Shown one piece after another: positions 7,811 through 16,432 of a DNA stretch of 64,000 bases. The stretch is from Dankookia rubra (GTDB lineage Bacteria > Pseudomonadota > Alphaproteobacteria > Acetobacterales > Acetobacteraceae): assembly GCF_004355005.1 (NCBI RefSeq), contig NZ_SMSJ01000012.1:1-64000 (forward strand), given 5' to 3'. Both the position numbers and the translations under genes were made by a program. The notes under the pieces are model-generated. The model was given only the letters and a program-made list of their open reading frames with translations. It had not been told where the DNA came from and ran no database searches. Position 1 is the first letter of the stretch, and each line of letters starts with the position of its first letter.

Positions 7811-8041
7811 GCTAGCGCCTCTAGCGGCGTACCCGAACCCCACCTCTGTATGCTACTCCTGCTAGCATACGCAAGCGCCGAAAGCGGACGCTAGCTAGCT
7901 ATCTCCGCTAGCGTGCGAAAGCATCTACTATCCCGGGCGCGGCGCAGGAGGGGAGGGGGGGGAGCAATCTGCGGCTAGCAATTTGTTAGTTTGTTGGTTT
8001 GTAAGTTGGTTCGGACAAACGAACTAACTTACGGAGCTAGT
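7811..8041. promoter_or_regulatory. Divergent parA-kfrA control region with GCTAGC array and inverted repeat
   Basis: Perfect GCTAGC copies start at 7811, 7861, 7890, 7894, 7907 and 7974, with 7890/7894 overlapping, plus a near copy at 8036 next to the kfrA start. A long inverted repeat pairs gtaagttggttcg (8001-8013) with cgaactaacttac (8020-8032): 12 of 13 positions match around the 6-base loop gacaaa. This position, just upstream of a KfrA-type autorepressor, suggests an operator. A G-rich run lies at about 7949-7962. Confidence 0.65.
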
Positions 8042-8046
8042 TACCC

Positions 8047-9081
8047 ATGAGGCCTGCGCTCGTGACGGACGTAGAGGTATTGGAAGCCGCGCGCCGAGTT
8101 CGCGCCCGTGGAGAGGAGATCAACGGCTGGTCGATCCGCCGTGAGGTTGGCGATCGCGGCAACCCGCGCCGTTTGCTGGCCGTCTGGACGGCCCAAGGGG
8201 ATACGGCTCCGCCAGCTCAGGCCGAACCGGCCCACACTGTCAGCCTGCCAGCTCCCGTGCTCGAGCTCGTAGCCGCGGCGCGGAGCAGCCTCGCATCGGA
8301 TCTGGATACGATTGTCTGCACGATCCACCGCCATGCGCGAGAGGATGCAGATGCGACATACCGGCGCATCACAGACGATCTCCAGGCGTCCCAGCTGCGC
8401 ATCAGTGGCGAACTGGACCTAGCAGAGGCAAGTGTGGGCGCGACGGAGGCGGAATTGAACCGGCGAGGGGAAGCGATAGCCACTCTGGAAGCCGAGGTTG
8501 GCGAGGCTCGCGTCCAGATCGCCGGCCTGACGGAGCGAGAGCGCCAAGCCCTGGATCGTGCGCAACAGGCGGAGGCGCAGGCCGCCGATCTACAAGGCGA
8601 GCTGGAAGGTTTTGGGCGGGCGGCTCAAGCCGCGGCCGAGGCGCGGGCTGCAGCTGAGGCCCAAACAGCCGCCATGCGGGATGAAGTGGCGCACCTCCGC
8701 ACGGCGCTGGAGCGCTCCGAGACGGCAAGGAACACGGAGGTCAGCCGCCTTTCCGCCGATCTCACTAGAGCGCAGCAGCAGATCGACAAGGCGCGGGCAG
8801 CGCATCAGGCCGATGCTGCTACTGCCCGGCAGCAAGCGACAAACGCTCAGGCAGCGCATCGGGAAGAGGTCAATCGCATCCAGCAGGAGCTAGCGAAACA
8901 CCAGGGCGAGGTAACGCGCCTCCTCGCCGACTTGGAAGCCGCAAAGCGGCAGCAGGCGGAAGCGGAAACGGTAACGCGCGAGGCCCTCAGCCGGGCAGGG
9001 GAGGCGGCAGGCCGCGCCACGGCACTCGAGGAGCAACTGCGAGCACTGCAGCCGGCAACGGCCGTCGCGGCACATAGCTAA
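8047..9081 (+). CDS. KfrA-like plasmid DNA-binding coiled-coil protein
   Basis: A 344-residue protein with the architecture of KfrA (plasmid replication-region DNA-binding family). A short N-terminal DNA-binding domain (about 1-60, VTDVEVLEAARRVRARGEEI then GWSIRREVGD) is followed by an almost uninterrupted Ala/Glu/Gln/Arg-rich coiled coil from about 85 to 335. KfrA proteins bind their own promoter, repress it, and form filaments that aid plasmid stability. It is divergent from parA across the repeat-rich control region. The stop at 9081 is only 42 bases from the left end of the IS21 element, so downstream genes of the original operon may have been lost. Confidence 0.82.
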   Translation: MRPALVTDVEVLEAARRVRARGEEINGWSIRREVGDRGNPRRLLAVWTAQGDTAPPAQAEPAHTVSLPAPVLELVAAARSSLASDLDTIVCTIHRHAREDADATYRRITDDLQASQLRISGELDLAEASVGATEAELNRRGEAIATLEAEVGEARVQIAGLTERERQALDRAQQAEAQAADLQGELEGFGRAAQAAAEARAAAEAQTAAMRDEVAHLRTALERSETARNTEVSRLSADLTRAQQQIDKARAAHQADAATARQQATNAQAAHREEVNRIQQELAKHQGEVTRLLADLEAAKRQQAEAETVTREALSRAGEAAGRATALEEQLRALQPATAVAAHS

Positions 9082-9297
9082 ACACCCTCTCAGCTCGACT
9101 TTGGCCAATTTCGCCCGTCATCCTGCGTATTCCAGGTGATCGCGGGCACTGATTCCACGGGATCGTGGGCAGGGTTTCCACGGCAAGGCGGGCAGCGATT
9201 CCACGGGATCGCGGGCACCTGAGAAGGGGTGCCCAGCGCTGGTCTGGCGACAGTCTGAGCGGGCTAAGGCGGCTTCGTCCCTGACGAGGTCCGCTGG

Positions 9298-10842
9298 ATG
9301 CCAACCGAGAGATTGTCGATGCGCCGGATCCGAGACGTGTTGCGGCTGAAGTACGAGGCCCGGCTGAGCGAGCGCGCCATGGTCGCCGCGCTGGGCATCA
9401 GCAAGGGGGCGATCGGGTCCTACCTGAGCCGGGCCCGGGCGGCTGGGTTGTCCTGGCCGTTGCCGGAGGGGCTGACCGACACCGAGCTCGAGCGGCGGCT
9501 GTTCCCGGGACCGCCGGCGACCGAGACGGTCGCCAGCCGGCCTGTGCCGGACTGGGCGGAGGTGGAGCGGGAACTGCGTCGCCGCGGCGTGACGCGGGCG
9601 CTGCTGTGGCAGGAATACCGGGCGCGGCACCCGGAGGGCTTTGGCTATTCCTGGTTCTGCGAGGCCTACGAGGCCTGGAAATCCCGCCTGTCGCCGCGCA
9701 TGCGCCAGAGCCATGTGGGCGGCGAGAAGGTCTTCGTCGACTTCGCCGGCGACAGCATCGGCGTCACCGACCCGGACAGCGGGGTGGTGTGGCAGGCGCG
9801 GCTGTTCGTGGCGACGATGGGCGCCTCCAACCTGATCTTCGCGGAGGCCCGGGCCAGCGAGGGGCTGGCGGACTGGATTGGGGCGCATGTCAGCCTGTTC
9901 GCGGCGCTCGGCGGGGTGCCGAAGTTCGTGGTCTGCGATAACCTGAAGTCGGCAGTGATCAGCGCCGACCGGTACGAGCCCGGGCTGAACCGCTCCTATC
10001 TGGAACTGGCCGAGCACTACGGCACCACCATCCTGCCGGCGCGGCCGGGCAAGCCGCGCGACAAGGCGAAGGTCGAGCAGTCGGTGCTGCTGGCCGAGCG
10101 CTGGATCCTGGCCCGGCTGCGCAATGCCCGGTTCTTCTCCCTGGCCGAACTGAACGGCGCGATCACCACGCTGACCGCCGACCTGAACGCCCGGATCATG
10201 CGCGGCTTCGGCGCCAGCCGGGCGGAGCTGTTCGCCGCGCTCGATGTGCCGGCGCTGCACGACCTGCCGGAGCGACCCTATGCCTTCGCGCGGTGGAAAC
10301 GCTGCCGGGTCGGGCCGGACTACCACGTCGAGGTCGAGGGCCACTGGTACTCGGTGCCGTTCCGGCTGATCCGGCAGTTGCTGGACGTGCGGGTGGCCGA
10401 GGGCACGGTGGAGGCCTTCCACCGCGGCGAGCGGGTGGCCAGCCACCCGCGGGCGCTGCATCGGCGCGGGCACAGCACCGTACCCGAGCACATGCCGAGT
10501 GCGCATCGCCGGCACGCTCATTGGACGCCCGCCCGGCTGCTGGAGGAGGCGGCCCGGATCGGCCCTGCGACGGTGGCGCTGTGCGAGGCGGTGATGGCGG
10601 CGCGCCCGCATCCCGAGCAGGGCTTCCGCACCTGCCTCGGCATCCTGGCCTTGGCCAGGACCTATGGAGCCGCCCGGCTCGACGCCGCCTGCGGGCGCGG
10701 CGCCAGCATCCGGGCGCGCTCGGTGGCCTCGATCCGCTCCATTCTGCAGAACGGCCTCGAGCGGGCCTTCCTGGAGGAGGAGATGGAGCGGCGGCCTCCC
10801 CCGCCGCACGGCAACATCCGTGGCGGGGGCTACTTCCACTGA
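9298..10842 (+). CDS. istA: IS21 transposase IstA
   Basis: A 514-residue DDE transposase. An N-terminal helix-turn-helix (about 8-50, LSERAMVAALGISKGAIGSY) recognises the terminal repeats. The catalytic triad is Asp 148 (EKVFVDFAGD), Asp 214 (FVVCDNLKS) and Glu 260 (KPRDKAKVEQ), with a C-terminal Mu-transposase-like beta-barrel region (WYSVPFRLI). It acts with the IstB ATPase encoded 20 bases downstream. The length is normal for the family and no frame disruption is visible, so the element could be active. Confidence 0.92.
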   Translation: MPTERLSMRRIRDVLRLKYEARLSERAMVAALGISKGAIGSYLSRARAAGLSWPLPEGLTDTELERRLFPGPPATETVASRPVPDWAEVERELRRRGVTRALLWQEYRARHPEGFGYSWFCEAYEAWKSRLSPRMRQSHVGGEKVFVDFAGDSIGVTDPDSGVVWQARLFVATMGASNLIFAEARASEGLADWIGAHVSLFAALGGVPKFVVCDNLKSAVISADRYEPGLNRSYLELAEHYGTTILPARPGKPRDKAKVEQSVLLAERWILARLRNARFFSLAELNGAITTLTADLNARIMRGFGASRAELFAALDVPALHDLPERPYAFARWKRCRVGPDYHVEVEGHWYSVPFRLIRQLLDVRVAEGTVEAFHRGERVASHPRALHRRGHSTVPEHMPSAHRRHAHWTPARLLEEAARIGPATVALCEAVMAARPHPEQGFRTCLGILALARTYGAARLDAACGRGASIRARSVASIRSILQNGLERAFLEEEMERRPPPPHGNIRGGGYFH

Positions 10843-10862
10843 CCCGCAGCAGAGAGGACCCC

Positions 10863-11636
10863 ATGCTCGCCCACCCCACCCAGGAGCAGCTGATCGCGCT
10901 CGGCCTGACCGGCATGGCCAAGGCACTGGACGATCAGCGCCGCTCCCCCGACATCGTCGCCCTTGGTTTCGAGGAGCGGCTCGGCCTGCTGGTCGACCGC
11001 GAGGCCGCTGAGCGCGAGAGCCGGCGCATGGCAACGCGGCTGAAGTTCGCCGCGCTCCGGCACGACGCCAGCATCGAGGATGTCGACCTGCGCGCCCCGC
11101 GCGGCCTCGACCGGGCGCTGTTCCAGCGCCTGGCCGCCGGCACCTGGCTGGACCGCCACGAGGGCGTCCTGATCACCGGCCCGACCGGGGTCGGCAAGAG
11201 TTGGCTGGCCTGCGCCCTCGGCCACAAGGCCTGCCGCGACGGCCGGCGCGTGCTCTACCACCGCATCCCGCGGCTGTTCGAGGCGCTGGCCCTGTCTCGT
11301 GCCGATGGACGCCACGCCCGCATGCTCAAGGCGTTGGCCCGGGTCGACCTCCTGATCCTCGACGACTGGGGCCTGGCCGTCCTGACCCAGGCCGAGCGGG
11401 AGGACGTGCTTGAGATCCTCGAGGACCGCCACGGCCGCGGCTCCACCATCGTCACCAGCCAGGCGCCGATCGAGGCGTGGCACGAGGTGATCGGCAGCCC
11501 AACCCTGGCGGATGCCATCCTGGACCGCCTCGTCCACAACGCCCATCGGATCGAGCTGAAGGGGGAGAGCATGCGGAAATTGCGCGCCAAGCGGACGCCG
11601 GCCAGCGAAGCGCTTGACGCCGGCCAGAAGGCCTGA
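10863..11636 (+). CDS. istB: IS21 helper ATPase IstB
   Basis: A 257-residue AAA+ ATPase from the ATG at 10863, preceded by agaggac; a longer open frame upstream merely overlaps istA. Walker A is GPTGVGKS (106-113) and Walker B is LLILDDWG (163-170); an arginine-rich C-terminus follows (SMRKLRAKR). IstB selects and remodels target DNA for IstA. Complete length for the family. Confidence 0.92.
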   Translation: MLAHPTQEQLIALGLTGMAKALDDQRRSPDIVALGFEERLGLLVDREAAERESRRMATRLKFAALRHDASIEDVDLRAPRGLDRALFQRLAAGTWLDRHEGVLITGPTGVGKSWLACALGHKACRDGRRVLYHRIPRLFEALALSRADGRHARMLKALARVDLLILDDWGLAVLTQAEREDVLEILEDRHGRGSTIVTSQAPIEAWHEVIGSPTLADAILDRLVHNAHRIELKGESMRKLRAKRTPASEALDAGQKA

Positions 11637-11657
11637 CTCCATCATCGCGTCGGCAGA

Positions 11658-11918
11658 TCAGCCTGCCCGCGATGGCGTGGAATTCGCGCCCACGATCGCG
11701 TGGAACGGCTGCCCACGATGCGTGGAATACGCAACCAGCCCCGCATGCAGGAGCTGCTGCAGGTGGAAGGTCAGCGACGACGGCGGAATGCCCAGCCGTT
11801 CAGCGATGACGCCCGCGGGGAGCCCATCCGGCCCCTGCTCGACCAGGAGGCGGAAGACCTGCAGTCTCGAATCCTGGGCCAAGGCCCCGAGCGCCGCGAC
11901 GGCCTGCTTTGAATCCAT
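11658..11918 (-). pseudogene. arsR truncated by the IS21 element
   Basis: Starting at the ATG at 11918 (preceded by aggga), about 61 codons encode a normal ArsR/SmtB winged helix beginning MDSKQAVAALGALAQDSRLQ and passing through ERLGIPPSSLTFHLQQLLHA to GLV. There it runs into the right end of the IS21 element at 11733, and the remaining 24 codons (AYSTHRGQPFHAIVG onward) are IS sequence. The dimerisation helix and any metal-binding C-terminal cysteines are missing. The lost 3' half is not found beyond the left IS end, so the insertion was followed by a deletion or rearrangement. A second, intact arsR domain exists in the fusion gene ending at 14310. Confidence 0.85.
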
Positions 11919-11928
11919 CTGGCTGTCC

Positions 11929-12001
11929 CTACGACATTTTGATGTTGGTCGTAGGGTGGGTGGCCCGCCGGTTGGATTCAACGGCATTCATCGAAATGTC
12001 G
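11929..12001 (-). promoter_or_regulatory. Inverted repeat upstream of the truncated arsR
   Basis: The 13-mer CGACATTTYGATG occurs on the plus strand at 11932-11944 and inverted at 11989-12001 (catcgaaatgtcg), 12 of 13 identical. A shorter dyad, ctacgac...gtcgtag, spans 11929-11954. This is the expected place for the operator of the arsR gene beginning at 11918. ArsR binding is inferred from position only. Confidence 0.5.
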
Positions 12002-12038
12002 CACCCGGCGTGGCTGCGCTGATTGGACCGAAGCCCGG

Positions 12039-13268
12039 TCAGACCGGCACCGAGCGTTCCTGTGCCTGCAAGGGCAGCATGAAGGTCAGCGCCATGCAGG
12101 TTGCCAGCATTGCCGCCGAACCCCAGAGGCATGCCTGCAGGCCGCCCCACTGGGTCAGGATGCCGGACAGCAGGATGCCGAACAGCCGCCCTGCCGCATT
12201 GGCGGCGTAGTAGAAGCCGACGTCCTCAGCGGCCTTCTCCGAGCCTGCGTAGGCTAGGATCAGGTAGCTGTGGAGGGATGAGTTGACCGCGAAGGCGAAG
12301 CCGAACACCGCCAGGCCGACGACCACGACCACATCCGGGCGCCCGACGCCGCCGGTGGCCAGCAGGAGGGCGATGGCGGCCGGGATCGCGGTCAGGGCAG
12401 CGGCCCAGAGCCGCGCCTCGGGGATCTCCCGCGACAGCCCGTCCTCGCTGCGGCGGACAACCGACGGCGCCAGTGCCTGCACCCCGCCGTACCCGATGGT
12501 CCAGGCGGCAAGGAAGGTCGAGACCCCGACGTAGTGCCAGCCCTGGCCGTAGAGGAACACCGGCAGGCCCACGACGAACCAGACGTCGCGGGACCCGAAC
12601 ATGAAGATCCGGGCCCCCGCCAGCAGGTTCACGCCCCGGCTCTTCGCCATGAGCTCTTTGAAGCTCTTCGACGCCTTGGCCTTGCCCAGCTCACGTGGCA
12701 GCGACAGCAGTACGCTTGTCAGAACGGCGGCCAGCAGGGCCACCAGCAGCCAGAGCGCCGGGCGGAACCCGACGAACTGCAGTAGGGCACCGCCCACGAA
12801 GAAGCCGAAGCCCTTCATGGCATTCTTGGAGCCGGTGAACCAAGCCACCCATCGGAACAGCTGACCGGCGCCTTGCTGCGAGGTCGCCTTGATGGCGGAC
12901 TTGGAGGCGGTCTTGGTCAGGTCCTTGGCCACCCCGGAGACGCCCTGGGCGGCCACCACCCAGGCGACCGACATGGCCGCGCCCCAGGTCGGGTCGAGCG
13001 CCGACAGCATGAGCAGCCCACAGATCTGCAGGCTGAGACCGACGGAGAGCATGCGGGGGATGCCGAAGCGCGCCGCCAGCCAGCCTCCACCGAAGTTGGC
13101 GAAGATGCCCGCCGCCTCGTAGAGCAGGAACAGGAAGGCCAGCGTGAACGGCGTGTAGCCGAGCTGGTAGAAGTGCAGCAGCACCAGCATCCGCAGCGCC
13201 CCGTCCGTGAGGGTGAACCCCCAGTAGGCGCCGGTCACGACGAGGTAGTTGCGGATGCCTGACATCAT
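12039..13268 (-). CDS. arsJ: ArsJ, 1-arseno-3-phosphoglycerate efflux permease (MFS)
   Basis: A 409-residue major facilitator with about 12 membrane segments, starting [20 protein letters not shown], which is characteristic of ArsJ ([20 protein letters not shown], then [16 protein letters not shown]). ArsJ exports 1-arseno-3-phosphoglycerate made from arsenate by the partner GAPDH, giving arsenate resistance without reduction. Its ATG overlaps the GAPDH stop (ATGA), so the two are translationally coupled. The C-terminus is complete and about 120 bases lie before the truncated arsR start. Confidence 0.92.
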   Translation of the reverse strand: MMSGIRNYLVVTGAYWGFTLTDGALRMLVLLHFYQLGYTPFTLAFLFLLYEAAGIFANFGGGWLAARFGIPRMLSVGLSLQICGLLMLSALDPTWGAAMSVAWVVAAQGVSGVAKDLTKTASKSAIKATSQQGAGQLFRWVAWFTGSKNAMKGFGFFVGGALLQFVGFRPALWLLVALLAAVLTSVLLSLPRELGKAKASKSFKELMAKSRGVNLLAGARIFMFGSRDVWFVVGLPVFLYGQGWHYVGVSTFLAAWTIGYGGVQALAPSVVRRSEDGLSREIPEARLWAAALTAIPAAIALLLATGGVGRPDVVVVVGLAVFGFAFAVNSSLHSYLILAYAGSEKAAEDVGFYYAANAAGRLFGILLSGILTQWGGLQACLWGSAAMLATCMALTFMLPLQAQERSVPV

Positions 13269-14308
13269 GTCCCCCGTTCGATGACGATGTTGGCCAGGTC
13301 CACCATTCGGCAGGCGTAGCCCATCTCGTTGTCGTACCAGGCGTAGACCTTCAGCAGGGTGCCGTCGGTCACCATGGTGCTCGGCCCGTCGACGATCGCG
13401 CTGCGGGTGTCGTTGGCGTAGTCGGCCGAAACCAGCGGCCGGGTCTCGAAGCCGAGGATGCCCGCGAGCGGTCCCGCCGCCGCCGCGCGGAACAGCTCGT
13501 TGACTTCGGCCTCGGTGGTCTCGCGCTGCATCTCGAAGACGGCGTCCGTCAGCGAGGCGTTCAGCACCGGCGCCCGGACGGCGTGACCGTTCAGGCGGCC
13601 CTTGAGCTCGGGGTAGATGAGCGAGATGGCGGTGGCGCTGCCGGTCGTCGTCGGCTGGAGGGACAGCATGGCCGAGCGCGCACGCCGAAGGTCCTTGTGC
13701 GGGGCGTCCACAACCACGTTGGTGTTGGTCGGGTCGTGGATGGTGGTGATCTGGCCGTGCCGGATGCCGATGGCCTCGTGGACCACCTTCACCACCGGGG
13801 CAAGGCAGTTCGTGGTACAGGAGGCGGCGGTCAGCAGCCGGTGCTCCCTCGGGTCGTAGCGGTCGTCATTGACGCCGACGACCACGTTCAGGGCCGAGCC
13901 GTCCTTGACCGGTGCCGCCACGATGACGCGCTTCACGCCGCGGTCGAAGTAGCCCCGGAGCTGCTCCTGCTTAAGGAACTTGCCGGTGCATTCCAGAACG
14001 ATGTCGCAGCCCAGGTCGCCCCATGGCACCTCGGCCGGGGCGGCTTCCGCGCTGAAGCCGATGCGCCGGTTGCCGATGGTGATGGCGCGGTCATTCTCCG
14101 CCCCGATCCGCTCGCGCCAGCGGCCGTGGATGCTGTCGAATTCGAGAAGGTGGGCAGTTGCCTCGGCGCCGCCCTTAAGTTCGTTCACATGGACGACGTC
14201 CAGCCGGCTGCCCGCGCGCGGATCCTCGTTCTCTCGGAAGACGCCGCCCAGGGCCGCGCGGAGCGCCAGCCTGCCGACGCGGCCCATGCCGTTGATACCG
14301 ACGCGCAT
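13265..14308 (-). CDS. ArsJ-associated glyceraldehyde-3-phosphate dehydrogenase
   Basis: A 347-residue GAPDH beginning [20 protein letters not shown] (Rossmann fold), with the catalytic cysteine in the family motif [11 protein letters not shown] and a C-terminal [15 protein letters not shown]. In ars operons this enzyme uses arsenate in place of phosphate and makes 1-arseno-3-phosphoglycerate for ArsJ. It starts one base after the stop of the arsR-arsC fusion and overlaps arsJ, so the three form one operon. A longer frame begins at 14353 but lies inside the fusion gene; the ATG at 14308 matches the usual GAPDH N-terminus. Confidence 0.93.
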   Translation of the reverse strand: MRVGINGMGRVGRLALRAALGGVFRENEDPRAGSRLDVVHVNELKGGAEATAHLLEFDSIHGRWRERIGAENDRAITIGNRRIGFSAEAAPAEVPWGDLGCDIVLECTGKFLKQEQLRGYFDRGVKRVIVAAPVKDGSALNVVVGVNDDRYDPREHRLLTAASCTTNCLAPVVKVVHEAIGIRHGQITTIHDPTNTNVVVDAPHKDLRRARSAMLSLQPTTTGSATAISLIYPELKGRLNGHAVRAPVLNASLTDAVFEMQRETTEAEVNELFRAAAAGPLAGILGFETRPLVSADYANDTRSAIVDGPSTMVTDGTLLKVYAWYDNEMGYACRMVDLANIVIERGT

Positions 14309-14309
14309 C

Positions 14310-15170
14310 TCAGCGGCTCCCGTCGAGCGAGACGGGAGCCTCGCCGAGGTCATTTATCCGGTGCCGCAGCGACATCCGGTCCAGCGAGGCGATGGGCAGG
14401 CTGGTGAAGATGCTGATGCGCCGGTGCAGGCCCGCGTAGAGCTCGTTCAGCAGCAGCGCCCGCTCGGTGGTCCCCCCGGCGAACTGGGCGGGACCGGGCA
14501 GCGGCCAGGAGGCCGTGATGGCGTGGTCACCGAAGTCCGGGCAGTGCTGGCCGCGCAGGGTGTCGCAGAGGGCGATAACGAAATCCATGCGCGGCGCCTC
14601 GGCATGTGTGAACTCGTTCCAGGACTTGCAGCGTAGGCCGGAGACGTCGTGCCCCAGTGCCTGGAGCTTCTCGACGACCTCGGGCATGGGCCGCGGCGCC
14701 GGGTCCGACCCGGCCGAGTAGGCCCGGAACCGGTCCCCTCCCACCTTGTCCAGGATGGCTTCGGCCATCAGGGAGCGCGCGGAGTTGCGCGTACACAGGA
14801 AGAGCACGTTGAAGGCCGGTGTCATGGATTTCCTCTCGACGACAGGAGCGGGACCGAGGCGGGCAATATCGCCACAGAGCTCGGGTTGGCCGGAGCAACA
14901 GGTCTCGGTCAGGAAGGCGACCAGTTCGCGGAGCGAGGCGAGCCGGACCGCGTGGATGATCTGACGGCTCTGCCGGGTGGACTGGGTCAGCCCGGCCCGT
15001 TCTAGGGCGCCTAGGTGGAACGACGCCGTCGAAGGCGGCAGGCCCAGGCGTTCGGCCACCTCGCCCGCAGGCAGGCCGTTTGGCCCGGCAGAGAGGAGGA
15101 GGCGTAGGACGGCGAGGCGGGTCTCTTGGGAAAGGGCGCCAAAGACCAGGGCGGCGTCTCTTGATTCCAT
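14310..15170 (-). CDS. ArsR-ArsC fusion: arsenic regulator plus arsenate reductase
   Basis: A 286-residue two-domain protein. Residues 1-100 are an ArsR winged helix ([20 protein letters not shown], then [20 protein letters not shown]) with a Cys pair and a third Cys in [12 protein letters not shown], a plausible As(III) site. Residues about 115-270 are a low-molecular-weight phosphatase-like arsenate reductase with the P-loop [10 protein letters not shown] (Cys-x5-Arg) and a downstream Cys in [13 protein letters not shown]. One polypeptide may thus sense arsenite and make it. It starts at 15170 (preceded by tggaag) and leads the operon with GAPDH and arsJ. The ATG at 15197 is a less likely start. 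Confidence 0.9.
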   Translation of the reverse strand: MESRDAALVFGALSQETRLAVLRLLLSAGPNGLPAGEVAERLGLPPSTASFHLGALERAGLTQSTRQSRQIIHAVRLASLRELVAFLTETCCSGQPELCGDIARLGPAPVVERKSMTPAFNVLFLCTRNSARSLMAEAILDKVGGDRFRAYSAGSDPAPRPMPEVVEKLQALGHDVSGLRCKSWNEFTHAEAPRMDFVIALCDTLRGQHCPDFGDHAITASWPLPGPAQFAGGTTERALLLNELYAGLHRRISIFTSLPIASLDRMSLRHRINDLGEAPVSLDGSR

Positions 15171-15616
15171 TCTTCCACTATAACCGTTAGGTCGCATGTC
15201 GCACGTGACAGTTCTGGGTCACAGTTCACAGCGCCAACCCAGTGCCGCCGCGGCAGGGTGCGGTAATCCCTGCCACTACCGGCGGGTGACGAGACGCTGG
15301 TGCGCACATCCGACGACGCCCTCGGCCTCCCGGCGACGCTTCAGGCGGCTTTCTAAAGCCTTGGGCAACTCCGGGTCGGCCCTGCCGGAGCCGTCTGTAT
15401 GAGGCGGGTGGCGCCATCAAAGGCAGCAGCGTCGCGGTGATCATTCGAGCGGACTGGAGCGTGCCCAGCGCAGCTCAAACGATTAACCTATTGAAAGTTC
15501 TCCTTTTCCAGTTCAGGTGCACCGCCGTTCACACGGAACTTTTGTTGGGAGCATAGACAGGAGCCATTGTTTAGTGGCTTGTATAGTCGGATGGATAGTC
15601 GGAGGAGGGCCAAGTG
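15171..15616. promoter_or_regulatory. Divergent control region of the ars operon and the unknown four-gene cassette
   Basis: No gene is supported here. Toward ars (minus strand) there is a small palindrome TAACGGTTA just upstream of the fusion gene with ttatagt beside it as a possible -10. Toward the cassette there is tatagt at 15582 and a direct repeat ATAGTCGGA at 15583 and 15595, the second copy running into the strong ribosome binding site (ggaggaggg) of the TIGR04255 gene. The direct repeat is a candidate binding site for the HTH protein of the cassette. The middle (15240-15480) shows nothing recognisable. Confidence 0.4.
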
Positions 15617-16432
15617 ATGGAACGGCTGAAGTTCGCGCCGCTGCGTTACTCCCTCGCCCTCGTCCGGTTCCCACGCCTACTGAACATGGAGCAGCACGTC
15701 GGCAACTTTCAGGAGCAGATTCGGCACCGGTATCCGCTCGTAGACGAGCACATGAATCAGGGTGTGCTGGCCGAGGTCGGTCCCGAAGGGGTCCGGTTCA
15801 ACCAGGTCTTCGACAAGCTATGGCAGTTCGCGGACCCGGAGCGCGCCTACGCGGTCGTCCTCGGTCCCGACTTCCTGCTCGTCCATGCGGGCACGGCCTA
15901 CGAGGGGCACGGCCCGTTCCTGGATCGGCTCCGGGACGCCGTCTCCGCGCTCGTGGAGACCCCGGGGATGGGGATCACCCACGCCACCGCCCTCGGCTTG
16001 CGCGTCATCAACCTCGTGGAGCCGCGTGCCGGGATGGCGGAGACCGTCACCGAGTACCTGCGCCCCTGGGCCCTGCCCACCGCCGCGGCCGACATGGGCG
16101 ACAGCGCGATCGAGATGCGCGAAGGGGCCTACCTTGCCTCCTTCGCGACGCCGCACGGTGCGCTGCGCTTCCAGGCATGGAGGCGGCCGGAAGGATCATT
16201 CCCGGCGGACTTGGCCAGCGCGTTCGTCCAGAGCAACGGCTGGATGCCGCAGGTCGACGCCAAGGACTTCGTGATCCTGGACATCGACCACTTCACCCCG
16301 CTCGAGCCGCCGGTGGAGCTCGACCCGGTGGCGCTGCGCGGGAAATTCGAAAGATTGTACCTGTCTTTGCGGAAGGTGTTCGAAGCCGCAGCGACACCAC
16401 ATGCGTTCGAGATTTGGGGGAGAGAAGAATGA
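15617..16432 (+). CDS. TIGR04255-family protein
   Basis: A 271-residue protein starting at the ATG at 15617 with a very strong ribosome binding site. The opening ERLKFAPLRYSLALVRFPRL and the layout (short N-terminal strand, a central PHGALRFQAW-like strand, and DFVILDIDHFT near 215 followed by a Leu-rich C-terminal helix) match the TIGR04255 family. No biochemical function is known for this family to my knowledge, but members recur beside HTH proteins and in mobile regions. Its stop overlaps the start of the next gene (ATGA), so the two are probably produced together. Confidence 0.75.
   Translation: MERLKFAPLRYSLALVRFPRLLNMEQHVGNFQEQIRHRYPLVDEHMNQGVLAEVGPEGVRFNQVFDKLWQFADPERAYAVVLGPDFLLVHAGTAYEGHGPFLDRLRDAVSALVETPGMGITHATALGLRVINLVEPRAGMAETVTEYLRPWALPTAAADMGDSAIEMREGAYLASFATPHGALRFQAWRRPEGSFPADLASAFVQSNGWMPQVDAKDFVILDIDHFTPLEPPVELDPVALRGKFERLYLSLRKVFEAAATPHAFEIWGREE

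Larger units (their letters stand above)
9124..11733 (+). mobile_element. IS21-family insertion sequence
   Basis: A 2,610-base element with istA and istB. The outer ends match as inverted repeats starting TGCGTATTCCA (left, 9124) and, read on the minus strand, TGCGTATTCCA (right, ending 11733). As usual for IS21, each end carries several copies of an internal repeat. On the left they are attccaggtgatcgcgggca (9129), attccacgggatcgtgggca (9152), ttccacggcaaggcgggca (9176) and attccacgggatcgcgggca (9198). Three related copies lie at 11664-11728. The flanks (cgtcatcc left, accagccc right) share no target duplication, and the arsR gene cut at the right end has no counterpart at the left end. Confidence 0.88.

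Noticed and set aside
5487-7979. GCTAGC repeats as replication iterons
   Set aside because: Iterons are usually longer and lie beside a rep gene; none is here, while partition genes are, so the centromere or operator reading is preferred.
9118-11034. A 638-codon open frame opposite istA/istB
   Set aside because: Long antisense frames are expected in GC-rich coding DNA; the plus strand encodes complete IstA and IstB with catalytic motifs.
9116-11741. Target-site duplication flanking the IS21 element
   Set aside because: The 8 bases on each side (cgtcatcc and accagccc) do not match, so no duplication is claimed.
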